A stretch of 64,000 nucleotides of DNA from Pseudomonas sp. BSw22131 (GTDB taxonomy: Bacteria; Pseudomonadota; Gammaproteobacteria; Pseudomonadales; Pseudomonadaceae), in contig NZ_CP113949.1 of assembly GCF_026810445.1 (NCBI RefSeq), forward strand, positions 124,001 to 188,000, in the 5' to 3' direction. The position numbers were made by a program, and so were the translations under genes. This document shows, piece after piece, positions 53,189-62,138 of this stretch. Position 1 is the first letter of the stretch. Each line of letters starts with the position of its first letter. The notes under the pieces are model-generated. The model saw only the letters and a program-made list of their open reading frames with translations. It did no database searches and was not told where the DNA came from.

Positions 53189-53926
53189 TCAGTTCTTCTG
53201 CAACACCCACTGGCTGGCGCCAGGACGCAGATCTGGCATTTCATCAGCTTTGGCGTTGTTCACTGCCTGGAAAATTTCCAGCTGATTACCACTGCGAACG
53301 AATATCCAAGGGTTGCCCTGCTCGTTCTTTTCAAGCCACATGCTGTCGTATTCGCCACTCATGGCTGCACAGTCGCCAGCCAGGCATAGCGCATAACGGT
53401 CATTGCCCGGCAGGCCGGACACGCTGCCATCAGGCTGGAATTCAACCACGCCGCCTTGCCCCTCGCCTTGGACGATGGACCATTTGCCGCCTAGGTAGGC
53501 ACTGTAAAGACCGCGTTCGAAGCTGGTCCCTGGCTGAGCGCCGGCAGGTGCGGCTTCCTTCGGTGCTTTGAAGCGCTGCTCGGGGCCGGAGTCGGTGGCG
53601 GTCTGGACCAATGCGTCTCCTTTGAGCGTCAAGTCTTCAAAAGAATTGCCATAAAAGTCGATGCGCAACTTGCCGTCGGCGGCGCTGACAATCTTGCCTT
53701 CACTGAGCTCAAAGCCGTTCGACGCGATTGCCTTGCCGCCCTTGGTGTCGATGTTCCACTCAAGATTCGGCCCGTGGGCAAGCAAGGCCTGACGCAGGTT
53801 TCCGCCTTCAGCGGCTGCATCGATGGCTGTCTGGTTGATCCAGGCCCCGTCAGGACTAGGGTTGGAATGGCTGGCGCAGCCGCTCAAAAGTGCGGCCAGC
53901 AGCGAGAGGGCGAACGCAACGCGCAT
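53189..53926 (-). CDS. Putative lipoprotein, hypothetical
   Basis: The 245-aa protein has a lipobox (LAALLSGCASHS, Cys at residue 17) and so is exported and lipidated. The rest shows mixed strands (WNIDTKGGKAIASNGFELSE, KWSIVQGEGQGGVVEFQPDG, CLAGDCAAMSGEYD) without a family I can name. It follows the RidA gene on the same strand, separated by ~60 bases, and may be part of that transcript. Confidence 0.8.
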   Translation of the reverse strand: MRVAFALSLLAALLSGCASHSNPSPDGAWINQTAIDAAAEGGNLRQALLAHGPNLEWNIDTKGGKAIASNGFELSEGKIVSAADGKLRIDFYGNSFEDLTLKGDALVQTATDSGPEQRFKAPKEAAPAGAQPGTSFERGLYSAYLGGKWSIVQGEGQGGVVEFQPDGSVSGLPGNDRYALCLAGDCAAMSGEYDSMWLEKNEQGNPWIFVRSGNQLEIFQAVNNAKADEMPDLRPGASQWVLQKN

Positions 53927-53986
53927 AAGCGGAGTCCTTCCTTTTCTCAGAGGGGGTGGCGGAACGCAAAGCGCTCCGCGAGGGAT

Positions 53987-54367
53987 TTACTCGATAACGA
54001 GAATGGCGTCCATCTCAACCATGGCGCCTTTGGGCAAAGCCGCTACACCAATCGCCGCGCGAGCAGGGTAAGGCTGTTCAAAATACTTGCCCATGATCTC
54101 GTTGACCTTGGCAAAGTGACTCAGGTCCGTCAGGAAGATGTTCAGCTTGACGATGTCCTTAAATGAGCCGCCGGCCGCTTCGGCAACCGACTTCAGGTTT
54201 TCAAACACCTGAACGGTCTGGGCTTCGAAGCCTTCAACCAGTTCCATGGTCTTTGGATCGAGTGGGATCTGTCCGGACATGTAGACAGTGTTGCCAGCTT
54301 TGATTGCCTGAGAGTACGTGCCGATGGCAGCAGGCGCTTTATCGCTGGTAATGACGGTCTTGCTCAT
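53987..54367 (-). CDS. ridA: RidA/YjgF family enamine/imine deaminase
   Basis: The 126-aa protein has the family signatures: [50 protein letters not shown] and the C-terminal [20 protein letters not shown] (with the catalytic Arg). It hydrolyses reactive enamines such as 2-aminoacrylate. It lies just downstream of spoT on the same strand, an arrangement widely seen in gammaproteobacteria. Confidence 0.95.
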   Translation of the reverse strand: MSKTVITSDKAPAAIGTYSQAIKAGNTVYMSGQIPLDPKTMELVEGFEAQTVQVFENLKSVAEAAGGSFKDIVKLNIFLTDLSHFAKVNEIMGKYFEQPYPARAAIGVAALPKGAMVEMDAILVIE

Positions 54368-54393
54368 GAAGAACTCCTGTTAACGGGGGGTGG

Positions 54394-56502
54394 CTACGCG
54401 CGCATGCGGGTGATGCGGATCACGCCGGTGAGGGCGCGTAGTTTCTTGATCACGCGGGCCAGGTGTACGCGGTCGTGCACGCTGACCACCAGTTGGACCA
54501 CGCTGATGCGGCCATCGCGCTCATCCATACTGATTTTTTCAATGTTGCCGTCCGCCGCGTTGACACTGCTGGCCAGCAGCGCGATCAGGCCGCGCTGGTG
54601 TTCCAGCTCGACACGCAGCTCGACGTTGAATTCGCCCGTGACATCCTTGGCCCAGGACAGCTGGATGCATTTTTCCGGATTGTGGCGCAGTTCGCTGATG
54701 TTTCGGCAATTGTCCAGATGCACCACCATGCCTTTGCCCGCAGACAGGTGCCCGACGATAGGATCGCCCGGGATAGGCGTGCAGCATTTGGCATAGCTGA
54801 GGACCAGCCCTTCAGTGCCGCGAATCGCCAGCGGACCTTGGGCGTTGGGCAGTTCTTCGCCTTCGGTGGCCAGCAACCTGCGGGCAACGACATACGCCAT
54901 GCGATTACCCAGGCCGATGTCTTCGAGGAGGTCTTCAATGACCTCGACCCGGTACTCGGCAAGGATCAGTCCCACGCGCTCGGCGGGTACTTTCTCCAGG
55001 TTGGTTTCGAACCCGTTAAGCACCTTGTTCAACAGCCGCTCCCCCAGGCTGATGGACTCGGAGCGCCGTTGCAGCTTGAGCGCATGGCGGATATGCGTGC
55101 GCGCCTTACCGGTGACCACGAAGTTAAGCCAGGCAGGATTTGGCCGTGCGCCCGGGGCGCTGACAATTTCGACTGTGGAGCCGCTCTGCAGCGGTTCAGA
55201 CAACGGCGCCAGTCGGCGGTTGATCCGGCAGGCGATGCAACTGTTGCCAACGTCGGTATGGACGGCGTAAGCAAAATCGACGGCCGTGGAGCCTTTGGGC
55301 AGCTCCATGATTCGTCCCTTGGGCGTGAACACATACACCTCGTCAGGGAACAGGTCGATCTTGACGCTTTCGATGAATTCCAGCGAGTTGCCGGCACGTT
55401 GCTGCATTTCCAGCACGCCTTTTACCCACTGGCGTGCGCGTGCGTGGGTGCCTTTTGGCTGCTCATCGCCGGACGACTTGTACAGCCAGTGTGCCGCAAT
55501 CCCGTTATTGGCCATTTCTTCCATTTCGCGAGTGCGAATCTGGATTTCTATGGGCACGCCATGCATTCCGAACAGCGTCGTATGCAGCGACTGGTAGCCG
55601 TTGGCTTTAGGGATTGCGATGTAATCCTTGAAACGTCCAGGCAGCGGCTTGTACAAATTGTGTACAGCGCCAAGGACGCGATAGCAGGTGTCCACCTTGT
55701 CGACGATGATGCGGAACGCATAAACGTCCATGATCTCGTTGAATGCCCGACGCTTGCCGCGCATCTTTTTGTAGATGCCGTACAGGTGCTTCTGACGGCC
55801 GCTGACTTCGCCCTCGATCTCGTCGACTGCAAGGCAGTGGCTCAGAGATTCTTCGATCTTGTTAACCAGCTCTTTTCGATTGCCCCGTGCACGTTTGACG
55901 GCCTGGCCAATGCGCGAGGAGCGCATGGGGTACATCGCCTTGAAACCCAGGTCTTCGAATTCGATACGCACGCTGTGCATGCCCAAGCGGTTGGCGATGG
56001 GCGCATAGATTTCGAGGGTTTCTTTGGCGATGCGGCGGCGCTTTTCACCGGATAAGACTTCCAGTGTGCGCATGTTGTGCAGGCGGTCTGCGAGCTTGAC
56101 CAGAATCACGCGGATATCGCGTGCCATGGCCATGGCCATCTTCTGGAAGTTTTCGGCCTGAGCTTCGGCTTTGGTTTCGAAGTTCATCTGGGTCAGTTTG
56201 CTGACGCCGTCGACCAGTTCGGCCACAGTTTCACCAAACTGCGCACAGAGCGCTTCTTTTGCGATGCCGGTGTCTTCGATCACGTCATGCAACATGGCGG
56301 CCATCAGGCTCTGATGGTCCATGTGCATGTCAGCAAGGATATTGGCCACCGCCAGTGGATGCGTGACGTAGGCTTCGCCGCTTCGACGGCGTTGGCCGTC
56401 GTGAGCCTGTTCGGCATAGAAATACGCCCGGCGAACCAGATTGACCTGGTCTTTGCCGAGGTAGGTCGAGAGGCGATCGGCGAGGGCGTCTATGCTCGGC
56501 AT
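54394..56502 (-). CDS. spoT: Bifunctional (p)ppGpp synthetase/hydrolase SpoT
   Basis: The 702-aa protein has all SpoT domains: an HD hydrolase domain (HPLAVANILADMHMDHQSLM, MLHDVIEDTGIAKEALCAQF), the synthetase domain (KRRAFNEIMDVYAFRIIVDK, GYQSLHTTLFG), a TGS domain (VYVFTPKGRIMELPKGSTAV) and a C-terminal ACT domain. The hydrolase HD residues are intact, separating it from RelA. It sets (p)ppGpp levels in starvation. It sits between rpoZ and ridA, the standard order gmk-rpoZ-spoT. Confidence 0.96.
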   Translation of the reverse strand: MPSIDALADRLSTYLGKDQVNLVRRAYFYAEQAHDGQRRRSGEAYVTHPLAVANILADMHMDHQSLMAAMLHDVIEDTGIAKEALCAQFGETVAELVDGVSKLTQMNFETKAEAQAENFQKMAMAMARDIRVILVKLADRLHNMRTLEVLSGEKRRRIAKETLEIYAPIANRLGMHSVRIEFEDLGFKAMYPMRSSRIGQAVKRARGNRKELVNKIEESLSHCLAVDEIEGEVSGRQKHLYGIYKKMRGKRRAFNEIMDVYAFRIIVDKVDTCYRVLGAVHNLYKPLPGRFKDYIAIPKANGYQSLHTTLFGMHGVPIEIQIRTREMEEMANNGIAAHWLYKSSGDEQPKGTHARARQWVKGVLEMQQRAGNSLEFIESVKIDLFPDEVYVFTPKGRIMELPKGSTAVDFAYAVHTDVGNSCIACRINRRLAPLSEPLQSGSTVEIVSAPGARPNPAWLNFVVTGKARTHIRHALKLQRRSESISLGERLLNKVLNGFETNLEKVPAERVGLILAEYRVEVIEDLLEDIGLGNRMAYVVARRLLATEGEELPNAQGPLAIRGTEGLVLSYAKCCTPIPGDPIVGHLSAGKGMVVHLDNCRNISELRHNPEKCIQLSWAKDVTGEFNVELRVELEHQRGLIALLASSVNAADGNIEKISMDERDGRISVVQLVVSVHDRVHLARVIKKLRALTGVIRITRMRA

Positions 56503-56562
56503 GGTGAGTATCCTCGCCGCTGACAGTGACCCTGCGCCGTACTACGTCGACCTGGCATAGGC

Positions 56563-56826
56563 TTAAACGGCCTCGTTGGACTCGTCCTCGAAGGCCGCGA
56601 ACAGCGGCTCATCTTCAACGATTTCGGCTTCTGCGATCACAGCGTAATCCATCAGGCCAGCGGCGATTTCGCGCAGTGCCATGACGGTAGGCTTGTCATT
56701 TTCCCAGGCCAGCTTTGGTTCTTTGCCGCCGGTTGCCAGTTGACGAGCACGTTTGGTAGAGAGCATGACCAGCTCAAAACGGTTATCCACGTGTTCTAGG
56801 CAGTCTTCAACGGTTACGCGAGCCAT
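56563..56826 (-). CDS. rpoZ: RNA polymerase omega subunit
   Basis: The 87-aa protein begins [20 protein letters not shown] and contains STKRARQL and [17 protein letters not shown], the omega signatures. It stabilises RNA polymerase and is part of a ppGpp site on the enzyme, which fits its position before spoT. The ATG at 56826 is preferred to the in-frame start at 56844. Confidence 0.96.
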   Translation of the reverse strand: MARVTVEDCLEHVDNRFELVMLSTKRARQLATGGKEPKLAWENDKPTVMALREIAAGLMDYAVIAEAEIVEDEPLFAAFEDESNEAV

Positions 56827-56929
56827 GGGTATTCCTCGTAGCAAATGCGATATGCGCGTTGCCCGGTTGGGCGAGCGGACTCAGCAGTTTAAAAAATCAC
56901 CAGCGTTTAGGGAAGGAAAGATTTCATCA

Positions 56930-58489
<1,560 letters not shown>

Positions 58490-58745
58490 GGGAATTACCT
58501 CAAAAAAGTCAGGCATGGGAAAAGCCGGCATCGGGCGAGATTCGCCCGAATTGACGTCGTGACAAATCGACGGGCTACAAAGGCGCAGGATTGTAGCGCA
58601 GTGCGGCGTATGCGCCCAAATAACGCTGTGTGCAAGGCGATGCATGATCCTCACAACGTTGTGAAGCTTAGACTTTCCGGGCTGCCGAATGCTGCCAGTG
58701 GTCATCGCGTATCGATTAGCTATGCCCAGGGCAGGTAGTCGCCTC

Positions 58746-58751
58746 TATAAT
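58746..58751 (+). promoter_or_regulatory. Likely -10 box of the rph promoter
   Basis: A perfect TATAAT stands 37 bases before the rph ATG, without a clear -35. The surrounding spacer (58490-58787, yicC-rph divergent) shows no other site. Confidence 0.5.
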
Positions 58752-58787
58752 GCTCGGCAGTTTTCCGTCTCAGTACAGGTATCCCAG

Positions 58788-59510
58788 ATGAAACGTCCAA
58801 GTGGTCGCGCTGCCGATCAGCTCCGCTCGATCCGCATCACCCGCAACTACACCAAGCACGCCGAGGGTTCTGTGCTGGTCGAGTTCGGTGACACGAAAGT
58901 GATCTGCACCGTCAGCGTCGAAAACGGTGTGCCGCGCTTTCTCAAAGGTCAGGGCCAAGGCTGGTTGACCGCCGAGTACGGCATGTTGCCGCGTGCTACC
59001 GGCGAGCGTAATCAGCGTGAAGCCAGCCGTGGCAAACAAGGCGGCCGCACCCTGGAAATTCAACGCTTGATCGGTCGCTCGCTGCGCGCTGCCCTGGACA
59101 TGTCCAAGCTGGGCGACGTCACGTTGTATGTCGATTGCGACGTGATTCAGGCTGATGGTGGTACCCGTACTGCGTCGATCACCGGCGCCATGGTTGCGCT
59201 GGTTGATGCGCTGAAGACCATCAAGAAGCGCGGTGGCCTCAAGGCTGGCGATCCGCTCAAGCAGATGATCGCAGCTGTGTCCGTGGGCATGTATCAAGGT
59301 GAGCCAGTGCTGGATCTGGATTACCTGGAAGACTCGGCGGCCGAAACCGACCTTAACGTCGTCATGACGAGCGCCGGTGGCTTTATCGAAGTGCAGGGCA
59401 CCGCAGAGGGCGCGCCGTTCCAGCCTGAAGAGCTCAATGCAATGCTGGCGCTGGCGCAGAAAGGCATGACCGAGTTGTTCGAATTGCAGAAAGCCGCATT
59501 GGCCGACTAA
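58788..59510 (+). CDS. rph: Ribonuclease PH
   Basis: The 240-aa protein begins [20 protein letters not shown] and carries the RNase PH phosphate-binding and catalytic blocks [60 protein letters not shown] and the [20 protein letters not shown] strand. It trims the 3' end of tRNA by phosphorolysis. The start is chosen by homology; an upstream in-frame ATG at 58689 has no site. It is divergent from yicC. Confidence 0.96.
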   Translation: MKRPSGRAADQLRSIRITRNYTKHAEGSVLVEFGDTKVICTVSVENGVPRFLKGQGQGWLTAEYGMLPRATGERNQREASRGKQGGRTLEIQRLIGRSLRAALDMSKLGDVTLYVDCDVIQADGGTRTASITGAMVALVDALKTIKKRGGLKAGDPLKQMIAAVSVGMYQGEPVLDLDYLEDSAAETDLNVVMTSAGGFIEVQGTAEGAPFQPEELNAMLALAQKGMTELFELQKAALAD

Positions 59511-59536
59511 CGCTTTATTACTCCAGGGAACGCGCC

Positions 59537-59905
59537 ATGATTGACAGCCAGCCTCCGCTGCCGTTGCCGAGTAAGGAAGCTCGCCAGTGGGCGATGCTGT
59601 GTCATTTTGCGGCGTTCTTTGGTTTGGTATTTCCTTTCGGTAATCTGTTGGGGCCGCTGATTGTCTGGCAGCTCAAGAAAGAAACCGACCCGTTCATCGA
59701 TGCGCAGGGCAAGGAAGCACTGAATTTCCAGATCACGGTTTCCATCGCGACTATGATCTGCTTTCTGCTGATGATCGTGGTCGTTGGCTTCCCGTTGTTG
59801 ATGCTGGTGGGCACCGTTGCGCTGGTGCTGACCATCATTGCGGGTATAAAGGCCAACGATGGTGTCGCTTACCGCTATCCGTTTATTTGGCGGCTGGTGA
59901 AATAA
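59537..59905 (+). CDS. DUF4870 (Tic20-like) membrane protein
   Basis: The 122-aa protein contains three or four membrane segments and the DUF4870 motif ARQWAMLCHFAAFFGLVFPF ... QLKKETDPFIDAQGKEALNF. The function is unknown; the GKEALNFQ-type motif is conserved family-wide. It follows rph by 26 bases and probably shares its promoter. A bidirectional terminator lies after it. Confidence 0.9.
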   Translation: MIDSQPPLPLPSKEARQWAMLCHFAAFFGLVFPFGNLLGPLIVWQLKKETDPFIDAQGKEALNFQITVSIATMICFLLMIVVVGFPLLMLVGTVALVLTIIAGIKANDGVAYRYPFIWRLVK

Positions 59906-59947
59906 GTTTTTACTCTTGATGACTAAGTGCTCGCCGATCAGCACGCG

Positions 59948-59977
59948 AAAAAAAGCCGACATGAAGTCGGCTTTTTT
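59948..59977. terminator. Bidirectional terminator between DUF4870 and crc
   Basis: AGCCGAC/GTCGGCT with a five-base loop is flanked by an A run (59948-59953) and a T run (59972-59977), so it can end transcripts from both strands. Confidence 0.9.
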
Positions 59978-59992
59978 GCGTGCGTCGGGACG

Positions 59993-60772
59993 TCAGATTG
60001 TCAGCGTCCAGTCGTAATCCACGATTAACGGCGCGTGCTGCGAGAAGCGCGGTTGACGTGGCAGGCGAGCGCTGCGTACGAAGCGGCGCAGGCCTGGGGT
60101 CAGCAACTGGTAGTCGAACCGCCAGCCCAGATTGAGCATCTCGGCTTGTTCGTTATCTGGCCACCAACTGTACTGATCGCCTTCCCGGCTGAATTCGCGC
60201 AGGGCATCGACATAGCCCATGTTGCCCACGATTTCGTCCATCCATGCACGCTCCGGCGCAAGGAAGCCCGGAGATTGCTGGCTATCGCGCCAATTCTTGA
60301 TGTCTAGCTTCTGCTGAGCGACATACAGCGAGCCGCAATATATGTACTCGCGACGCTTGCGACGTTGCTTGTCCAGATATTTGCCGAAGTCATCCATGAG
60401 CTTGAATTTCTGGTTCAAGTCTTCGTCGCCGTTCATTCCCGAAGGAAGCAGCAACGTTGCAATACTGACTTTGTCGAAATCTGCCTGCAGGTAACGCCCG
60501 TAGCGGTCGGCTGTCTCAAACCCTAGCCCGTTGATGACCGCCTTCGGCTGCAACCGCGAGTAAAGCGCCACGCCACCTTGGGTAGGGACTTCAGCCTCGC
60601 AGGCATAAAGGAAGTAGCCATCCAGCTGGAAGGCTGGATCGTCCAGTTCGAAGGCGGAGGCGCGGGTGTCCTGAAGGCAGATGACGTCGGCATTCTGAGC
60701 TTGCAGCCAACTGAGCAAACCACGCTCGACTGCGGCCTGAATGCCATTTACGTTCACACTGATGATCCGCAT
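59993..60772 (-). CDS. crc: Catabolite repression control protein Crc (ExoIII-like fold)
   Basis: The 259-aa protein equals the known Crc length. It has the endonuclease/exonuclease/phosphatase fold (RIISVNVNGIQAAVERGLLS, ADVICLQDTRASAFELDD, NMGYVDALREFSREGDQYSW), and its position beside pyrE is the standard Crc locus. Crc works with Hfq to repress translation of catabolic mRNAs carrying A-rich motifs. Catalytic residues of true ExoIII enzymes are partly altered in Crc. An in-frame ATG at 60784 would add four residues. Confidence 0.95.
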   Translation of the reverse strand: MRIISVNVNGIQAAVERGLLSWLQAQNADVICLQDTRASAFELDDPAFQLDGYFLYACEAEVPTQGGVALYSRLQPKAVINGLGFETADRYGRYLQADFDKVSIATLLLPSGMNGDEDLNQKFKLMDDFGKYLDKQRRKRREYIYCGSLYVAQQKLDIKNWRDSQQSPGFLAPERAWMDEIVGNMGYVDALREFSREGDQYSWWPDNEQAEMLNLGWRFDYQLLTPGLRRFVRSARLPRQPRFSQHAPLIVDYDWTLTI

Positions 60773-60798
60773 AAATGGCCCCAAAAATCACGTGCGTG

Positions 60799-60805
60799 TA
60801 TGATA
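60799..60805. promoter_or_regulatory. Overlapping face-to-face -10 boxes for crc and pyrE
   Basis: TATGAT (60799-60804, plus) and TATCAT (60805-60800, minus) occupy the same seven bases in the 82-base divergent spacer. Either could be used alone; both -35 regions are weak. Inferred only from hexamer matches. Confidence 0.35.
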
Positions 60806-60854
60806 CCCGAGCTCTACCTAATTAGCTAAATCCGTGGTATTCGGGGCTTTTTTC

Positions 60855-61496
60855 ATGCAGGCGTATCAGCGCGATTTCATCCGTTTTGCCATCGAACGTG
60901 GGGTTTTGCGTTTCGGTGAGTTCACTCTCAAGTCTGGACGCACCAGTCCCTACTTCTTCAATGCCGGTCTATTCAACAGCGGTTCTGCCTTGGCGCAACT
61001 GGGACGTTTCTACGCGTCCGCAGTGGTTGAAAGTGGTATTTCATTCGACGTCCTGTTTGGTCCAGCCTACAAGGGTATCCCTCTGGCGGCAGCCACAGCA
61101 GTGGCGTTGGCTGAGCATCACGGGCGCGACCTGCCGTGGTGCTTCAATCGCAAGGAAGCCAAGGATCACGGCGAAGGTGGCAGCTTGGTGGGAGCGGCGC
61201 TTGAAGGCGAAGTGTTGATCATCGACGACGTCATCACCGCCGGTACGGCGATTCGCGAAGTGATGCAGATCATCAACCATCAAGGCGCGAAGGCTGCGGG
61301 TGTGTTGATCGCGTTGAATCGCCAAGAGCGAGGCAACGCTGAGCTGTCGGCGATCCAAGAAGTCGAGCGTGATTTTGGCATTCCGGTTGTGAGCATCGTT
61401 TCGCTCAATCAGGTGCTCGAATACCTGGCGGACGATCCACAGCTCAAGCAGCATTTGCCCGCTGTAGAAGCTTACCGGGCTCAGTACGGAATCTGA
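60855..61496 (+). CDS. pyrE: Orotate phosphoribosyltransferase
   Basis: The 213-aa protein has [20 protein letters not shown] at the N-terminus, the [20 protein letters not shown] block and the PRPP loop [20 protein letters not shown]. It forms OMP from orotate and PRPP in pyrimidine synthesis. The ATG at 60855 gives the normal length; a GTG at 60834 is in frame. It is divergent from crc, and the DUF4124 gene follows by 21 bases. Confidence 0.96.
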   Translation: MQAYQRDFIRFAIERGVLRFGEFTLKSGRTSPYFFNAGLFNSGSALAQLGRFYASAVVESGISFDVLFGPAYKGIPLAAATAVALAEHHGRDLPWCFNRKEAKDHGEGGSLVGAALEGEVLIIDDVITAGTAIREVMQIINHQGAKAAGVLIALNRQERGNAELSAIQEVERDFGIPVVSIVSLNQVLEYLADDPQLKQHLPAVEAYRAQYGI

Positions 61497-61517
61497 GTCG
61501 CCAGAGGATGGGGTTTT

Positions 61518-62120
61518 ATGCTCAAGCTGGGCGCCGTAGTGTTTTGTCTTTCGTGGGGCGTGAGTGCCCTCACGCCTGTAGAGGCGGCCGATAACCCGTC
61601 TATCTTGCTTTACCGTTACGTCGACAGTCGGGGTGTAACGGTGATGGACACGCAGGGTGTGCCGCCCGAGTACGTTGGCAAAGGCTATGAAGTATTGAAT
61701 CAACGCGGTCGTGTGATTCAGGTGATCCCCCCTGCGCCGTCAGCCGAAGAAGTCCGTCAGGCGCAGGCGGCCAAAGTCCAGGCTGACGCGGATGCTCAAC
61801 TTACCCACCTCTACACCAGTCTTGCCGATATTGATCGTGCCCGCACACGCAGGCTTGCCGAACTGGACGCTCTGATCGCCGTTGCCCAAGGCAACGTTCA
61901 AGGCCTTGTCGCCCAGCAAGCTTCGCTGCAAAGCCAGGCGGCCGATCAGGAGCGAGCGGGGCGACAGGTGCCCAAGACGCTGATCGATCAAATGGACGAC
62001 CTACGTGACCAGCAGCAAAACCTCAAAGGCGATATCCAGCGTTATCAGACCACTCGGCAGCAAGCCGATGCAGCTTATGAAGTGGACCGGGCCCGATTGC
62101 AGAAATTGCTGCAGCCCTGA
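61518..62120 (+). CDS. Exported DUF4124 protein with coiled coil
   Basis: The 200-aa protein has a signal peptide (first ~20 residues, ending VEA) and the DUF4124 segment ILLYRYVDSRGVTVMDTQGV, like the N-terminus of the M23 peptidase at 35926. Residues ~85-195 form a long, charged helix (LAELDALIAVAQGNVQGLVA, LRDQQQNLKGDIQRYQTTRQ), probably a coiled coil in the periplasm. The function is unknown. It is likely co-transcribed with pyrE. Confidence 0.85.
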   Translation: MLKLGAVVFCLSWGVSALTPVEAADNPSILLYRYVDSRGVTVMDTQGVPPEYVGKGYEVLNQRGRVIQVIPPAPSAEEVRQAQAAKVQADADAQLTHLYTSLADIDRARTRRLAELDALIAVAQGNVQGLVAQQASLQSQAADQERAGRQVPKTLIDQMDDLRDQQQNLKGDIQRYQTTRQQADAAYEVDRARLQKLLQP

Positions 62121-62138
62121 AGCTGCAGCGGGAAGTTT

